From: Polytrichum commune
Taxonomy: Eukaryota > Streptophyta > Polytrichopsida > Polytrichales > Polytrichaceae
Assembly: GCA_950295325.1 (NCBI GenBank)
Contig: OX485803.1
Location: forward strand, 41,059,554-41,123,553
Reading direction: 5' to 3'
Length of the DNA: 64,000 nt
How positions within the stretch are numbered: the stretch's first letter is position 1; every line of letters starts with the position of its first letter. Below are positions 51,301 to 64,000 of the stretch, piece after piece. The notes under the pieces were generated by a model. That model was not told where the DNA came from and did no database searches. It saw nothing but the letters and a program-made list of their open reading frames with translations. Made by a program: the position numbers and the translations under genes.

Positions 51301-54300
51301 TGGGGCAGATGTGGGGCAGCTCATAGCTGGTTTGTATAGACTAGTTTGGTTGTTTTAATATGCTCAAATTATTTCTCTAGTTGGTAAGCTTGATTTGACA
51401 TGTGTACTTATGTGGGTGTAGATAATAGATTGCTGTACGCTGGTACTTACTCTGGTCTCCTGCATTTATTTTTGTCACAGGTTGTATTGGAGTTGGAGAT
51501 ATTGTATTTTTGACATATCTTCTGAATCCATTCACGATTGCTGTATGTGTGGGAGGCTCCACGTCCTCTATTGAGAATTTGTTGGCAATTTTGGGCCTCT
51601 ATGGGGCCATGACAGGTCTCATTCTCATTCTGATCCCATAAACTTGAGTTCTTTTGCTGATTTTTCTTGATGACATGATGTGTTTTCCCTCTACCTGTTT
51701 GATTTCTGTAGATCAAAGCATCATCCTTCATTTCAAATCATTGATTTATTTACCTGGTTGGGTGGTAGGTAAAGTGCCACTAGCAGCTTTTGGATGGGCC
51801 ATGGCAACACACGTGAGCATGTATCCAGTTTTCCTCCTCATCCCTGTGCGTACAGAGTTTTCAACTTATGTACTTTTTCTGATATTATATTTATACTGAC
51901 TGCTCAATGTCTAGGCAAGGCTTTTTACCATGAATGGAGATCCAGGTTGCATTTTTATGTTTGTTTTTCAAGTATGGTAAAAGTGAATGCAGTGCATTCC
52001 ACTCTTCTGTCCTTGGCAGCAAAGTCACTGGCAGCTGCACTCCTTACTGAAGTTGACTGATGATTGTGAGCGATGCTGATTTTGTGTGTACCCTGTTCTT
52101 ACTATGGCGCGTTTCTCCTCAGATTGCTTACTTACTGGTGAATGGACCAGATTGCCCTCCAAGTAAATTATTCAAGTTCCAACAGGCTAAGCAAATGATT
52201 AATGACAAGGATGTACCATCCGAAGTTGGAGCAAAGCAGCCGCTTGGGCATATCCCCAAAGAAACTCAAGAAATGGTTATGTCTTTGTCAAGAAGGAAGT
52301 GGATGGTACTCATGAAGTTGGCTCTTTGGTCAGCCGTGTCCTGGGTGTGCATCTTAGGGTTATGCCAACTTGCGCTTCAGGGACGATCCAGCATAACCAA
52401 CATGTTACTAGAGTGAGTATAGCTGCTCCTTGCATGTTTTGGTCTTGTGCAATCTCTTAGCTACTGGACAAGTAACCTGGACTTTATAGGAATGCACAGA
52501 GTTCTTGAAGAACATGGTACAGATTTAATCATCAGTTCTGAGCAACATTCAGCCAAAATCATTGCTTTCCTATAAGATATGTGTGATGAATTCAGCATCC
52601 CTCATATCTCCTGATGATTCTGGTCATCTTGCTACCATTCATAATCATAATTCCTATCTCTAGAAATAAAATGTGAGCAGGTGTGTTTGGTAATTACTTT
52701 TGTATTTGAGTTTTGTACCTCATAAATTAGCTAGGTAGGATGGCAAGACACAGAAGAGATATTGTTGGTGATATTATAGCTTTATGCATCATGTGCGCAT
52801 GCACATACCTGCACACATGGAGCAACCACAATGATTAGCTAAACTTGGACGTTCTCAATGTCTGTTGGGTTACTTTCAAATACTGTGGGGGAGGTTGTCT
52901 CTACATTTACAAATAGACTTGCTCTTGACTGATGCTCTTAAATATGTGCCTTGAGTGCAGGACTTACAAGTATATGCTTACAGTAGAGGATCTGACTCCC
53001 AATCTAGGCATTTTCTGGTGAGTACTCTCTTGTTCCCAGACCAAGTCTCTTTCCTTTGAAGATTTACAATGTTCAGGAAAATCACACCACATGAGTAGTT
53101 ATTTAAAAACCTCTGCAGATAGGCAAGATATGGATCTGGATAGATTTTGAGTCGCAGGACTTTGACATTCAGCATGCCTCTAAAGCAGGATCACGTGGAA
53201 CCTGTAGTATAGTTGCAAAATATGCCCTTTTACTCTTTGTAGACTTACTTGGACTTGTTTACTCCTACAAGACATTGCTCAGAGGAAATATGGGTAATGT
53301 GCATAGTAATCAAACCTAAATCCTTATGAAAGTAAGGTGCACCCTGGGAGAGAATCTAATCAGGTGAGTTGTTGGTTAGGGCTGCAGGTATTTCTTCACA
53401 GAAGTTTTTGACTTCTTCCGAACCTTCTTTTTGATGGTCTTTCATGCAAACATTATCTTTATGGTTCCTCCCCTCACAATACGACTCCACCATCGGCCCA
53501 TGTTTCTTGCATTCATCTTGACAGCAATCTGCTCTATGCTCAAGTCGTATCCAACTGTAAGTAAATTATCTGGAATCACAATCACCACATATCTACAAGA
53601 AACCGGTTTGTCAATGTAACTTCTGGTGGGATGTCATGATTCATTGTGCTTCTGTGAGCCTTTGAAGTGGTGATGGTTTCTTCAGATTTATAGTAGTTGA
53701 GTATGAGATGGAACATATTACAACAAAACAAATGGTCTGAGTTCTAATAAACTGTCAGCATCTAGACCAGTTTGTAAAATGGAAAGATTTGTTTCCTGTT
53801 CACTCCTCATCCATCTCGACTTCTTTGACTATGATATGATCATAGGTTGGTGATGCAGCACTGTATATGGGGATGATGGCGCTGTGTATACGTGAATTAT
53901 CTGGTCAGTATAATGCTCTACTTAGCCAGCTTTGTCTTTGGTGATTTGAACAATCCTGTATTCATTTCTGGTGATGCTTCTGTCAGCACATTGAGGGTGG
54001 TCTTTGGGTTCTTATTTGCACTAAAAATGTCAATAGTTGTGCATGCGAATCATCAGACTTTGTTCCTTTTTCATATTGGAATCATGGTTTCCTTCTGCAG
54101 ATCTGCAGTACTCCTATCTCTTGCTGAATGGATACATACTAATCAGTGTCCTTGGGCCAGTCATGTACAACTTATGGATTTCTAGGGTATGCAACCTCAC
54201 ACTGTGCACTTTCTGTTATGCATCTCATGCTAAAGACATATCACCAGAATCTTAGCTGTGATTCCTTTTCCACCTTTTTAATATTTCAATTATGAAAGAG

Positions 54301-54683
54301 AGTTAATTTCGTACATGCTGTTGGTGAGCAGGGAACAGGAAATGCAAACTTCTACTTTGCTATAAACCTTGTATATGCCACTTTGCAGGTTTGTGTAATC
54401 TACTTTCCTCCCTGTTAAAGTGTATATTTTTAGTTTCTATCAATTGCAAGGGTGTGGCTGCTGCTCAAAGGCCATGCAATGTCACTTGTTTCATCAGGTG
54501 TAGTAGCATGTGCATGTTGAGGTATTCTAAGCCCTGGGCCTGTCAAGTAATGAGTATCAAGTAAATGGGTTATTGTGCTCCTTGCAGACTGTCCTCATTG
54601 TGGAGAGTGTGAGCACTGTCATAAGATATGACAGCAACCTAAAGAAGCAAGTCAAATGCTACAACAGTAAGAAAGCTTTATAG
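48387..54683 (+). CDS. PIGU: GPI transamidase subunit PIG-U
   Basis: Thirteen exons give 471 residues: 48387-48528, 49789-49836, 50164-50224, 51010-51149, 51481-51615, 51769-51845, 52123-52412, 52961-53017, 53388-53556, 53846-53903, 54101-54186, 54332-54388, 54588-54683 (TAG); phases agree at every junction. PIG-U (yeast Gab1/Cdc91) is an ER multi-pass membrane subunit of the complex that attaches GPI anchors to proteins. Visible hallmarks are an N-terminal signal-anchor-like segment, LAEGYWLKEYGLSPYAGSAY (luminal loop), LLNPFTIAVCVG, VPLAAFGWAMATHVSMYP, VEDLTPNLGIFWYFFTEVFD (the most conserved stretch), SYPTVGDAALYMG, LGPVMYNLWISRGTGNANFY, and a basic tail LKKQVKCYNSKKAL. Human PIG-U is 435 residues; plant forms are somewhat longer. 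The start is the first ATG after an in-frame stop at 48339; a second ATG follows two codons later. The exon 3-4 join lacks about ten residues I expect from angiosperm PIG-U, but resembles the shorter animal form. Confidence 0.96.
48691..49770. repeat. Tandem repeat filling PIG-U intron 1
   Basis: Three units begin near 48691, 48941 and 49361 with a 'GGTTTGCRTA..ATT' block, then 'tatggatg..tgt..gtggc', 'gatggctcattggatcc..agtccgga', 'gagatagagtttcagtt', 'catctgatggcaat' and 'ttttattgga.atgt'. Units 2 and 3 are about 420 bp and include an extra half (GGAGCAA...CAAATATTCACCCCTCC...CAATTGTGCAA); unit 1 is a 250-bp short form. Identity is clearly below 100%, so it is not recent. It ends about 20 bp before exon 2. 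Confidence 0.75.
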
Positions 54684-57600
54684 GTAGCCCCAGAATATGT
54701 GAATTTCATTGATTACAAGCAGCTGTTTTAATTTTTGAGGCGTCAATTCTTCAGGAGCTCAGAAGTAGAACTCTAGTTCCATGATTCTTTTCTCCTCCCA
54801 GCCGTTTGAAGTGCAATCTTTCGAAGTTGGGGACAGATATTCATCTAGGTAGTCAAGCTTCACTGAACAGATGCTGAGAAAGGCAAGATAGGGAAGAAGT
54901 CTGTGGACTTGCAAGTGCAGCTCTAATTTTGCATTGCAAGAACGGTCGGCAATAGTCGCTGTGCAAAGATTTCATCAAAACAAGGATGAGTGGCCAACTT
55001 ATTAGGGCACCAAGATGTGTGGTACTTGCAAGTCAAAATTGTCCCCTACATGTTCATTTTCAAGAATCTTTTTTATAATAATAATAACAAAATTTCATGT
55101 TTCGTGATATTATCCTACATGAACTCATATGAAAGACTTAAGGGGTTTTAAAGCGTTAGGGTTCCAAGTCAAATCAAAGATGTATATTAAAATGTAATTT
55201 AATATAAATGCTTGCTTTGGAGTGAACATGCAAAAGAAATTTTACAAGGTACAAAAGAAATATGTCCATACAATTGGAACTACAACATCATCATTGTTTT
55301 CATCAAATACTTTTTAAAACATTTGACTGCAAATAAATACATACTAAAAGATCTCGCCATCAAGTAGGTTTTAGAGATGGTAATATTTTTATTACTGTGC
55401 AAACCCTTGGTATATGTTGTTCCTACTTGGATTTACTCCATCTCAAACCTCTATGCACCTCCAATCTTGTTGACAACCAATTTATGTTAAAAACCATAGA
55501 AAGGAGAAGCTATTACATAACGAGCTTCGACTTCCAAAATATTCATAAATCTACAAATGAGTATATAACACAATATTGGGACCAGGGGCCTTCAAATGAG
55601 TACGAGAACAATGTTGGGTGGATGATGATGATAAGAGATCCCAAAGTGAAAGATATAGAATGTGGGAGTTGGCGAATACAAATCGTTTTCATGCTAGGAT
55701 CTAACTAAGTCAAGACAAACACTTAAAGCTTGGCGACCAAGATAGTACAAGCATGGCACTTTCAAGAAATCGAGGATTTTGTTCTATGATTGGCCGATTC
55801 AAATAAAGATGTAAGTGTTTATATGGTGTAGAAGATTGGACTCTCAAGTTAGGGTTTGCCTTAAATTTGTGATTGCAATGTTACACATGCCCATATATGT
55901 TATTCCTCTCAAATACTTCAATAGCTCCAATCTGGTTTTTACGCATGCTCATAAAACATTATACACTGGTCCAAGTGAATACCCAATGATTACCACTTTG
56001 GCAATAATTACCCCTACCAATAAAACCAATTAAATGGTTTACACCATCTAGTCTATTTGTAACCGCAAGAGCATTATGTATTGTTCCAAGTGAAACAAAA
56101 TGAACCCAACAAAACAAACCCAATTTGCATGGCATACCCCAAACCCTTCATCAATTTTGTAAATGGCAAAGAAATCATGCCACATATTATAACACGTGTG
56201 ATCATTCACAAACCAAATGTAGGAAAAAAGCAATGTATATCCAACTTATAGTTTATGTACCTCTCTTGTGAAACCCTTCAACTGTTCATCATCTACATAG
56301 TGCTTGTCATCACATAGCCTACAAGGGAGATTCTATAATCTATGATGTTATTCTTGCACCATTGTGTGATGCACTTCTTCCTCCTCTCTGTTTTGCCATT
56401 AGAGCCCATTCACACTCCCTTGTTGATGACAATGCACCAATTCGGAAGGTAGTTGAGCGCTCTCACATTAGTAAGTAAGTTTGTCATGTGATGTAAGGCT
56501 ACCAAGTGTTACTTATTGCATATGCCACAATTTGTTTTTAATTTTTTTAATTTTGTCACTTAATTGTTAGATTTTGTGTATCCAAAATGTTGATGTCCAT
56601 CAAATCTCCCCTTAGGGCGGTTTAGCTACATATATTGAAAGTGCAACCAAGGTTATGGTGGTGATATCTACACCTAGACCTAAAAGCAAGTCTAGACGTT
56701 TGAGTAGCCATCCATAGATGATATAGTAATTGAGTGTAATGATGTGGAGGGATGCTATGAGGACAGTAAGGGAATGAAAGAGGATATGGATAGTCATGAT
56801 GCTTCAACACAAGATTCTACTTATAGTGATTGTAGAGCAACCATTATTTTAATTTATGTGTGGTGTTTAGGTTTTTAATTTCATAATAACCACGATTGGT
56901 GGACATAATCTTAAATGTGGTATTCCACCATTTGTCTCAATCCTTGGATATGACACAATTTGTTCCTCATTATATTGTGTGCAATAAGAGTTCTTAGTTT
57001 TAAATTCCTACATGTAAGGGGGATTTGGGCTCATTAATTTTTATGTGCATTCCCAAAATATCTTGGTCATCCATAGGTATATGATACAAGTGCCCCTATA
57101 TCCATGTTTTTTCACGTCGCTACTCACATGATAGCATTCCCACACAAAAAGTATGTTTAGAGTCATCACAACTATTGCTAGTGCTAGGTTTGATTTGAAC
57201 AAAATTTTAAAATCATCTTAAGTGTTGAAATTTTAGGCCATATTTGTTGCATGCCTTGAGATTCCTCATTTGTGTGTTGTGTGCATGTCTCAACAACTTT
57301 AACTCTATTGTCACACCAGTCTAGGGTTTAGGACGATTTTGTGCTCTAGTTTGCTCTGTTGGATTTGTTTGCTTTTGGCCCTTCAAGCACTAAGCTTAGT
57401 ATAGGCCATTACAACATATAGTACACGCCATTTTTGACAAGCTTTACACAATTGTTTTAGCTAGAAAGGAGCTCTCTTTAGGGATTATGCATGACCCTTT
57501 CCTTCATCATATCTCCTCCTCTTCTTCATTTTATCTCCTCATATGCACTTTATCTTTCCTCTTTCCATCCCTACATCTCTACCTATTATGTCACAACTAT

Positions 57601-58600
57601 TACAAATATGAAGAACATGTTTAGATCAACCTTAATGTTGAGATCTAAAATTTGAAATGTACGTGTATAGAACATGCCCAAAATGATGGTTGAAACTTTA
57701 ATGGTTGAGCACTTTGGAGTTCATCACAAAGGACATAAACCATCTCCAACTTTAGGTCGTAAATGGAATAATACATAACAACGTAATAGTATAATGTGCC
57801 ACATCATAAAAGTAAATAATGTCATAACATATTAACTAGGCATTGTAGTCCGTTCAATCTCTAGGAATAATTCCAAACTGCTATGCCTTGACTTTAGAAG
57901 AAAATTGCATGATGCAAGATTTTGCTTCAATTTGAGTGTGAACCTCAAGTGGTTGGTCAAGAGGTGGGAGTAGGTTTTACTAGGATTACAAAGAGAACAT
58001 GCTTCATAAACGTGGTGATGTTATGCAATTATCATGACATTGAGTAGCAAAAGTTAATATGTTATGTGAACATCTTATCATGTGAAAGATATGCGGGTGT
58101 TATTCAGTCAATTTTCTTAATAAGACACCTATATATCATCACTATGTGGTTTGTGAAGGATCAAGGAACAAACACCATAAAGATACATGTTTTAAAGAGA
58201 TTGGACCAAGTCTTCAAATGTTATCAACTACTGCAAACTCAATAGTCACCACAATCAAAAAAACCTTTACATTTCGATTCAAAAATCAACACACATGCAC
58301 TTCCAATAACCAAAACTAAATCAGAGTAGGTCCGATTTTTGTTGACGCTCAATCGTAGATTTGCTCGTGCGGCAGACGTTTCGTATTGAGAATCTAATCG
58401 CTATGAGTTGGAGAGCATGAAAAATGAACCGAATAACACCCACAAACCTTATATATGCAATAGAGTGCGACTCCGAAATGAAGTTTGATAAGTCCGATTA
58501 AACATGTTGTCACTCTTTAATACATGCGTCTTCCCATCGAAGCCTGAAATAGCTGCGCAAGTACACGAGCTCACGTCCTTCAACTCTTTGAACAAGCCGG
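54684..58600. other. AT-rich spacer between PIG-U and the methyltransferase gene
   Basis: The first few hundred bases are the PIG-U 3' UTR. The rest is AT-rich with no supported gene. A plus-strand frame at 55397-55708 (103 residues) has a protein-like patch but no family likeness, and related wording recurs near 55860, so it is probably repeat-derived. Around 58340-58500 CpG content rises toward the next gene's promoter. Confidence 0.45.
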
Positions 58601-58604
58601 CGGC

Positions 58605-58807
58605 GCGAGATCAAGAGAAGAGAAACAGAGATTGATAGAAGAGAGAGAGAGAGATTGAGAGAAGAGAAGAGAAGGGAAGAGCAGAGAAAGAGAGATTGGT
58701 AGAAGAAACAGAGATTGAGAGAAGAAAGGGAGATTGAGAGAAGATATTGAGAGATTGAGAGATTGAGCGGGAGTTGGCGGGGCAGGAGGATTGATTGAGG
58801 AGCTTGG
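58605..58807 (+). promoter_or_regulatory. GA-rich 5' leader of the methyltransferase gene
   Basis: About 150 bases (58611-58760) are nearly all A and G with repeated GAGAGA, GAAGAGAA and GAGATTGAGA words, followed by GGCGGGGCAGGAGG and the start codon at 58808. Such GAGA-rich leaders are binding targets of plant BPC (GAGA-binding) factors, and they also occur simply as low-complexity leaders. The opposite-strand frame of 236 residues over this area is a by-product of the repeat. Confidence 0.5.
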
Positions 58808-61800
58808 ATGGCGTCGGGCTCGGTGCCTCTGCCGGCTACCTTGACCGATTTTCGGCAGGAGGAGTACTGGGACCAATTCTTCAAGGCCAGCCAGGGGCGC
58901 CCTTTCGAGTGGTACAGCTCGGGGGCCACGCTACCGCACCTCCTCCGCCACTCGTTCGGCCTGCGCCCCGACCGGCAGCCGCCCGTGGAGATTCTTGTGC
59001 CCGGCTGCGGCAATTCCTCCCTCTCCGCGCTCCTGTACGACTCCGGATTCACTAAGATCACCAATGTGGACTTCAACCGCCGCGTCATCACCGAGATGCT
59101 GCGCTCGAATGTGCGCGCTCGCCCCTCCATGCGATGGCTGGTCATGGACATCACCAAAATGCAGGTGCGTTTTAATTCTCTCATTCTTCGATTCTGTTTT
59201 GGTCGCTGGAGCTCATTCATTGGTGATACTAATTTGTGTCATCACTCTCAGGGTTTAAGGTGACTCTTCATGATGCGGGGTTCATGTAGATTGTAGGGTT
59301 TAGAGACGTGACAGAAGACCACATCATCAGCTGTTATGTCTGCCGCCTTTGGAAAATGTTTTTTGGTCGCGGGAGCTCATTTTATTGATGCTAATTCGTG
59401 TCATCAGTGCCAGGGTTTAAGATGATTTTTAATGCTCGGGGCTGAAGTAGATGACAAGGTTTTAAGATGTGATAGAAGACCACATTATCAGCTTCTGAAT
59501 CAAAATGGCGACGAGGTGGTGGAAATTCATGTATTTGTGACTGTTCCAGAAGTTTTTTGGTCGCGGGAGCTCATTCATTGATGCTGATTCGTGTCATCAA
59601 TCCCAGGGTTTAAGCTGATTCTTGATGTGGCGGTTCATGTAGATGTAGATGTAGACCACATCATCAGCTCTTGAATAGAGATGGCGACGAGGTGGTGGAA
59701 ATTTATGTCTTTGTGACTGTTCCAGTAGTGCTTTGCGGGAGCTTATTTAATGCTGTTTCGTACCATGACTCTTAGGATTTAAGGCGATTCTCAATGCGAG
59801 GGTTCATGTAGAAAATATAGGGTTAGAGAATTGGCAGAAGACCACATCATCAACTCTTAAATCGAGATGGCGACAAGGTAGTGGAAATTTATGTTGTTCT
59901 GCTTCTGTTCCAGTTGTACTTATCCCGGGTTGCCCTCATAAATTAGGCTAGATGAGTAGTCTCCATTAGACACTGCTCCAACCTAGCATACTCTTTTTTT
60001 CACTGTCTAGAATTTTGAGATCGAGTGGCGAGCACCTGGAGTAGGTGAAACACAGCTTGTAAGGTTGTTTGCGTAGGACCTAATTGCTATGTCTATTCGG
60101 GTCTGTATTCTTTGTGGTTTGATTATTAAGCATAAGACTTCTTCAGGGGATATGATGCGCTTTTTCTTCAATGGACGCTATGACTTGTTTCTTATGCAAC
60201 TCATTCCATCTTAGTTCAGCAGCATTGCTCGGCCTTTATATGAAATCGAAGAAACTGAGCTGCTGCGTGGCTTAGTTTCTGTGGTGAGCGGTAACATGCT
60301 TTCACCCTTACAAAGCTCAGGGATTCGAGTATAGTCTCGATGTCTATTGTCTACACCTTTGACAATCGCTTGAAATCATTATAATAAAAAATGAAAGTTC
60401 ACCACCACTGATTGCAAGGTGTCTGGAGTTGTAGGTGTAAGGAGTGTTTTTTTTTTTGGGGGGGGGGGGGGGGGGAGGGGGAGGGGGATACTGAGTGCTG
60501 TGGCTTACTTCTATGATGTGGATAGACTGTGTTCAAGGGAATTGCGGTACCTATTCTCTACTTAATATATTTTAGGCAGGCAAGGGTGGGTGAAAGGATT
60601 TGCATATATATTGCATGTGATGTTCCACTTGACAAATATCTGCTTGGTTCAGTTTGCAGACAGCTCATTCGATGTTGTACTTGACAAGGGCAGTTTGGAT
60701 GCCCTCACAGGGGAGCCAGAGGAGCCCCAAATCGCAGCGCAGGGTCTTCTTTCTGAGGTTTGTGGCGGTCTTGTGTATTCTAACACCTTACTAGGAACTA
60801 AGCTTGCCTTTTGTAAGTTGGGTATAGCAACATCATTTGGTTATAAATTACCAGAAACCTGAGTTATATTTTGAGCTCAAAAACTAGTTTTTAAGGCCAC
60901 TACCGGTGTCCAGACCAGTGTTAATCTGGTATCATTGTTTCATGATGCCACTTGGGCATATATAATGGGGATTTTACATTATATGATACTGGTAGGGTAT
61001 GGGTATATGAGGATATATTCGATTCTGATACCATTCGGGTCTATATACTGTGCAAGAACCTTCATACCTAGATAATTTACCTTAGTATCAATATAGTATT
61101 ATGATAGAAATGACCCATTATATGATTTGGGTATACAAAGATTCTCTCATCTTTGACAATATGACTTGGGGTATACAATGTTTGACTGGTATGACAATTT
61201 TAATATCAGGTGGGTAGGTTCTTTGATACCATCAATGATATTGTGTATTGATACCATGCATTCACCTATATACCAGTACAACATTGGTCCAAACTGGACT
61301 TGAAGATTGAATAGGGGCGATTGCTACTGTATAGTTCTAATGAGTTGTAACTTGCAATTTGGTGTCTTACTTGGGGATATCTTGTGGCAGGTAAAGCGAG
61401 TACTGAGAAAGGGAGGCAGATATGTGTGTATTACTCTTGCTCAAAAGCATGTGATTGGTATGTCCATACCCTCCACCTTGAAGGGTGTGCCCTCTGTTAG
61501 TGCCTGTAATCTGCATATGTGTTCTTCCAAGCGCATAAAAGTGTTAGGTGGAAAGCCTTTGTCTCACTGTAACCTCAAGTTTTCCAATAATGATGGTGAG
61601 TGACTTCCTTTGTTTTTGTTGTAGAATGCTGATTGTTTCCATCGGGCATGTCACGGACGACAGAATTACTGCTAGTAAATTTTAGGAGTGGATGGGAGGT
61701 CACGCTGCATCACATTCAAGAGGATCCAAATGAGGCAACCGCAGAATTACAGCCACTGCTCGTGGTTGCCATGAAGAATGACTCTCCTGAGGTTCTGCTG

Positions 61801-64000
61801 GTGAAGTCCTCAGTTCCGATCCACAACCCAGCAGCTGCAAATGCAGAACAGGTGACCCTTGTTTTACTACCGTACTCAACTCTATTGCAGTTAATCTGTT
61901 ATTTTAAACTTGGACAAGTCAGTGATAAGAGGAATTTCTGGATGTTGACCTGTTGCCCCTGCAGAATTGGGGTTGAGAGTTGATGTTGTTGATTTATCTA
62001 TAATGGAAATCCATAAATCTATAATCCACCAGAAATACACTTGGTAGGTCAAATTTAGTTTTTATAGATGATGAGGTTCTACATGAGTGCAATAAGTTGA
62101 TGTTAGTTTGCTGCTCATTGTTTTCCTACCTGAATAGAGGTATCTACTCATTGGATTGCTTTCTCATTACTGCAAAGATGTTTGAAAAAAATTCTTGAAC
62201 TCGCAGCTTCAATTAGATGTGAGCTAAGTTTATTTCACTGAGCTGATACATATGTCCTGCTGTTTGAACCAGCCGGAATGATGAAGTATGTCTATTTTAT
62301 CAGCTCACTGAGACATTCCATTTGCAGATGGGATGCGTGATACGTGTAATTGAAGAGGAGAACAAATTGCGCACTCGATCTGCAATTGCTGGTGGGAATT
62401 TTAGTGATGAGGCAGTGGAGGAGACTTCTGAGGAAATTGATTCGTTGTTGCTATCTGAGTTTGAGCAGTTGGATCCTGGTAAAGTAAGGTCGGTGGTTCT
62501 TGGAGGACACTACCCAGCAGTAGTCTTAGATGCCAAGCCCAACTCTGGACATCACACCTACGAAGCAGCTATATTTTTAGTCCCAAGGGTAAGATGGCGT
62601 TTCTTTAACTTGTCAAGTGTTTCCAAATCTCTTTAGTAAATCCCTTAGTATAAGTTTTTTCTTCTTTATTGCTTTCTCTTAATTTCTGTGCTTTCCATGG
62701 CATTCCTTTTTGTGCTTGTCTTCAGGGGTAGAGAGACTTCTGCTCTGCACTCCTTGTGCTGGATGTGGGCTGTGTACATTGTTGGGGTGAGAGTCCCCTG
62801 CATTAAATGAAAATGTATTTCTTCTGGTGCAGGGCCGTGCACATGAATGGCTATTTTCTACAGAGGAAGGGCAATGGAAGATTGTGGAGAGTGCACAAGC
62901 CCTTCGGCTTATTCTGGTGGGATGACATGACCACTTCAGCCATGTCTGGTTTTTGTTTTTGAGTATATTATCAGTATTGCTAGCTGATTCTCATTTTCTT
63001 ATAATGCAACTCAGTTGAGTAGTGGATTTGTTGATACAGATACTTGTTGATTTGAGTATACACTCTAACAGTGCTTTATATATCTGTAAATAACCCTAGA
63101 TTCCCATTGGATTTATTCATGCTTATGGGTTCAAGTATTATCATGAATGACAGCATTCAGATCTCCATAACTCCTCATTTCTTACAAGGTCAGAAGCAAT
63201 AGGATTTATGGGTTTTTGATGTATGGGGATTTTGCCTAGTACATTGGTCACATTTGTGAGGAATATATTCAGATCTGACAGTGGACCCAGCATCTCCTGT
63301 GCTTGGGAGTCATTATCACTGCTCTGACTGTACTAATGCTCTGTGCACATGCAGGTGATGCTCGATACGCAACAATACCCAGGAAGCCTGTCTGCTGTTC
63401 AGGTACATACCTTCATATTTGTCAACGCATGTGCATCAATCCATAATTTTAATTCATTCTAAATTACCATACCAATCCCTCAGACATTGTATTTAGGTAT
63501 GTGGTGCTACTGTGGGCACTTTCAACTCCTCAGGCATTTATGGCCGTTGGATTGGGTCAGGAACTATCTCATTCAGTTAGCAATTGCGAATCACTAAGGT
63601 TGTTGTTTCAAGTTTCATCAGAATTGGCATTGAGAAACAAAAGTTTGAAGAGGTCAAAGTGTAAATTCTCTTCCTCTTTAAGAGATTACATAGGCCTCCC
63701 AAGTCAGTGAACTGCTGAACTTAGAATTTGTGTATATATTGAGCATGGAGGCCAATCATATCCTGACATGTGTCTTGTTGGTGTCCATCCTTAACTCCAA
63801 GCCTTGCCATATACCAGTCAAATGTAGGTGTCCCCGATTATTAAGAGTGACCTCATAAGATCCACATAGCTTGGACTTGCAACTTGCTGGTCCCATTGAT
63901 CAGCATAGTAGTCCTAGGGAATAGATGCTTGTAATCTAGCCTGTGGTTCATGTGTCAGTGGTTCCCTATTTTCTCAGTTAGCTGTGTGTAACTTGCACTG
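58808..64000 (+). CDS. METTL13: METTL13-type methyltransferase (eEF1A-methylating family), 5' part
   Basis: Seven exons are seen: 58808-59164, 60653-60757, 61391-61457, 61664-61851, 62328-62588, 62833-62916, 63355-63402, all in phase, giving the first 370 residues. The gene continues beyond the window; the family has about 700 residues. The first half is a seven-beta-strand SAM methyltransferase: DFRQEEYWDQFFK (family N-terminus), motif I EILVPGCGNSSLS at about 62-75, acidic turn NVDFNRRVITEM, MDITKMQFADSSFDVVLDKG (post-motif and motif IV), then VKRVLRKGGRYVCITLAQKH and the strand FRSGWEVTLHHIQ. In animals METTL13 methylates eEF1A at its N-terminus and Lys55, using two MT domains; the second would lie outside this window. 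The Arabidopsis homologue is probably At2g31740 (from memory). 63403-64000 is intron as far as I can see. Confidence 0.93.
59197..59918. repeat. Four-unit tandem repeat in intron 1 of the methyltransferase gene
   Basis: Units start near 59197, 59361, 59554 and 59731 (periods about 164, 193 and 177; last unit to about 59918). Each begins TTGGTCGCGGGAGCTCATT or a variant and contains 'cgtgtcatca', 'agggtttaag.tgattc', 'ttcatgtaga', 'agaccacatcatcagctc', 'gatggcgacgaggtggtgg' and 'tgactgttccag'. The first unit begins 33 bases after the exon 1 donor. The repeated 'TGTTCCAG' could be used as a cryptic acceptor. Confidence 0.85.
60447..60487. repeat. T11-G18 homopolymer tract
   Basis: Eleven T are followed by 18 G and then G4-5 blocks separated by single A, in intron 1 of the methyltransferase gene. 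A purine-rich strand like this can form G-quadruplex or triplex structures. Homopolymers of this length are also a common place for assembly length errors. Confidence 0.85.

Noticed and set aside
55397-55708. Plus-strand 103-residue frame in the spacer after PIG-U.
   Set aside because: No splice or family support; parts recur nearby near 55860, suggesting repeat origin.
58510-59220. Minus-strand 236-residue frame opposite the methyltransferase start.
   Set aside because: Antisense to exon 1 and to the GA-rich leader, which yields Ser/Leu repeats (SLNLSLS) on the other strand.
1-64000. tRNA, rRNA, CRISPR arrays, phage or bacterial operon features.
   Set aside because: None seen by eye. The intron structure and gene families are those of a plant nuclear genome.

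Overview
This is a piece of a plant nuclear genome. Genes are split by many short GT-AG introns, two proteins belong to plant-type families (an NT-C2/coiled-coil protein and a PIG-U ending like land-plant PIG-U), and the long spaces between genes are AT-rich and full of small inverted-repeat transposons. One gene (19-31 kb, minus) reads like a small axonemal protein. If so, the plant probably makes swimming sperm (bryophyte, lycophyte, fern, cycad or Ginkgo). That is an inference, not a species call.

Layout. 1-3.1 kb: downstream flank with weak membrane-protein-like reading frames. 3.1-12.1 kb, minus: 14-exon gene for a 1257-residue NT-C2 plus coiled-coil protein; all exon junctions resolve in phase. 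12.1-13.4 kb: its leader/promoter side and an extremely GC-rich island. 13.4-19 kb: foldback elements. 19.06-30.95 kb, minus: a gene with small exons scattered through transposon-filled introns; exons at both ends are clear, some junctions are not. 31-39 kb: more repeats, one divergent coding-like stretch at 31.1-31.35 kb, and one possible isolated exon at 37.85-38.0 kb. 39.26-43.85 kb, minus (leader exon near 45.8 kb): an arginine/serine-rich splicing-type protein. 46-48.1 kb: a MITE and a tandem duplication. 48.39-54.68 kb, plus: PIG-U, 13 exons, 471 residues, complete. 54.7-58.6 kb: AT-rich spacer. 58.8 kb to the window end, plus: METTL13-type methyltransferase, first seven exons, running out of the window.

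The genes do not form a pathway. They are separate housekeeping functions: GPI-anchor attachment in the ER, methylation probably of elongation factor eEF1A, RNA processing, membrane/cytoskeleton scaffolding, and probably a cilium part. The points most worth following are the dispersed axonemal-like gene, the RS protein without a visible RRM, tandem repeats in the first introns of PIG-U and METTL13, and at least two families of inverted-repeat elements with several copies in the window.
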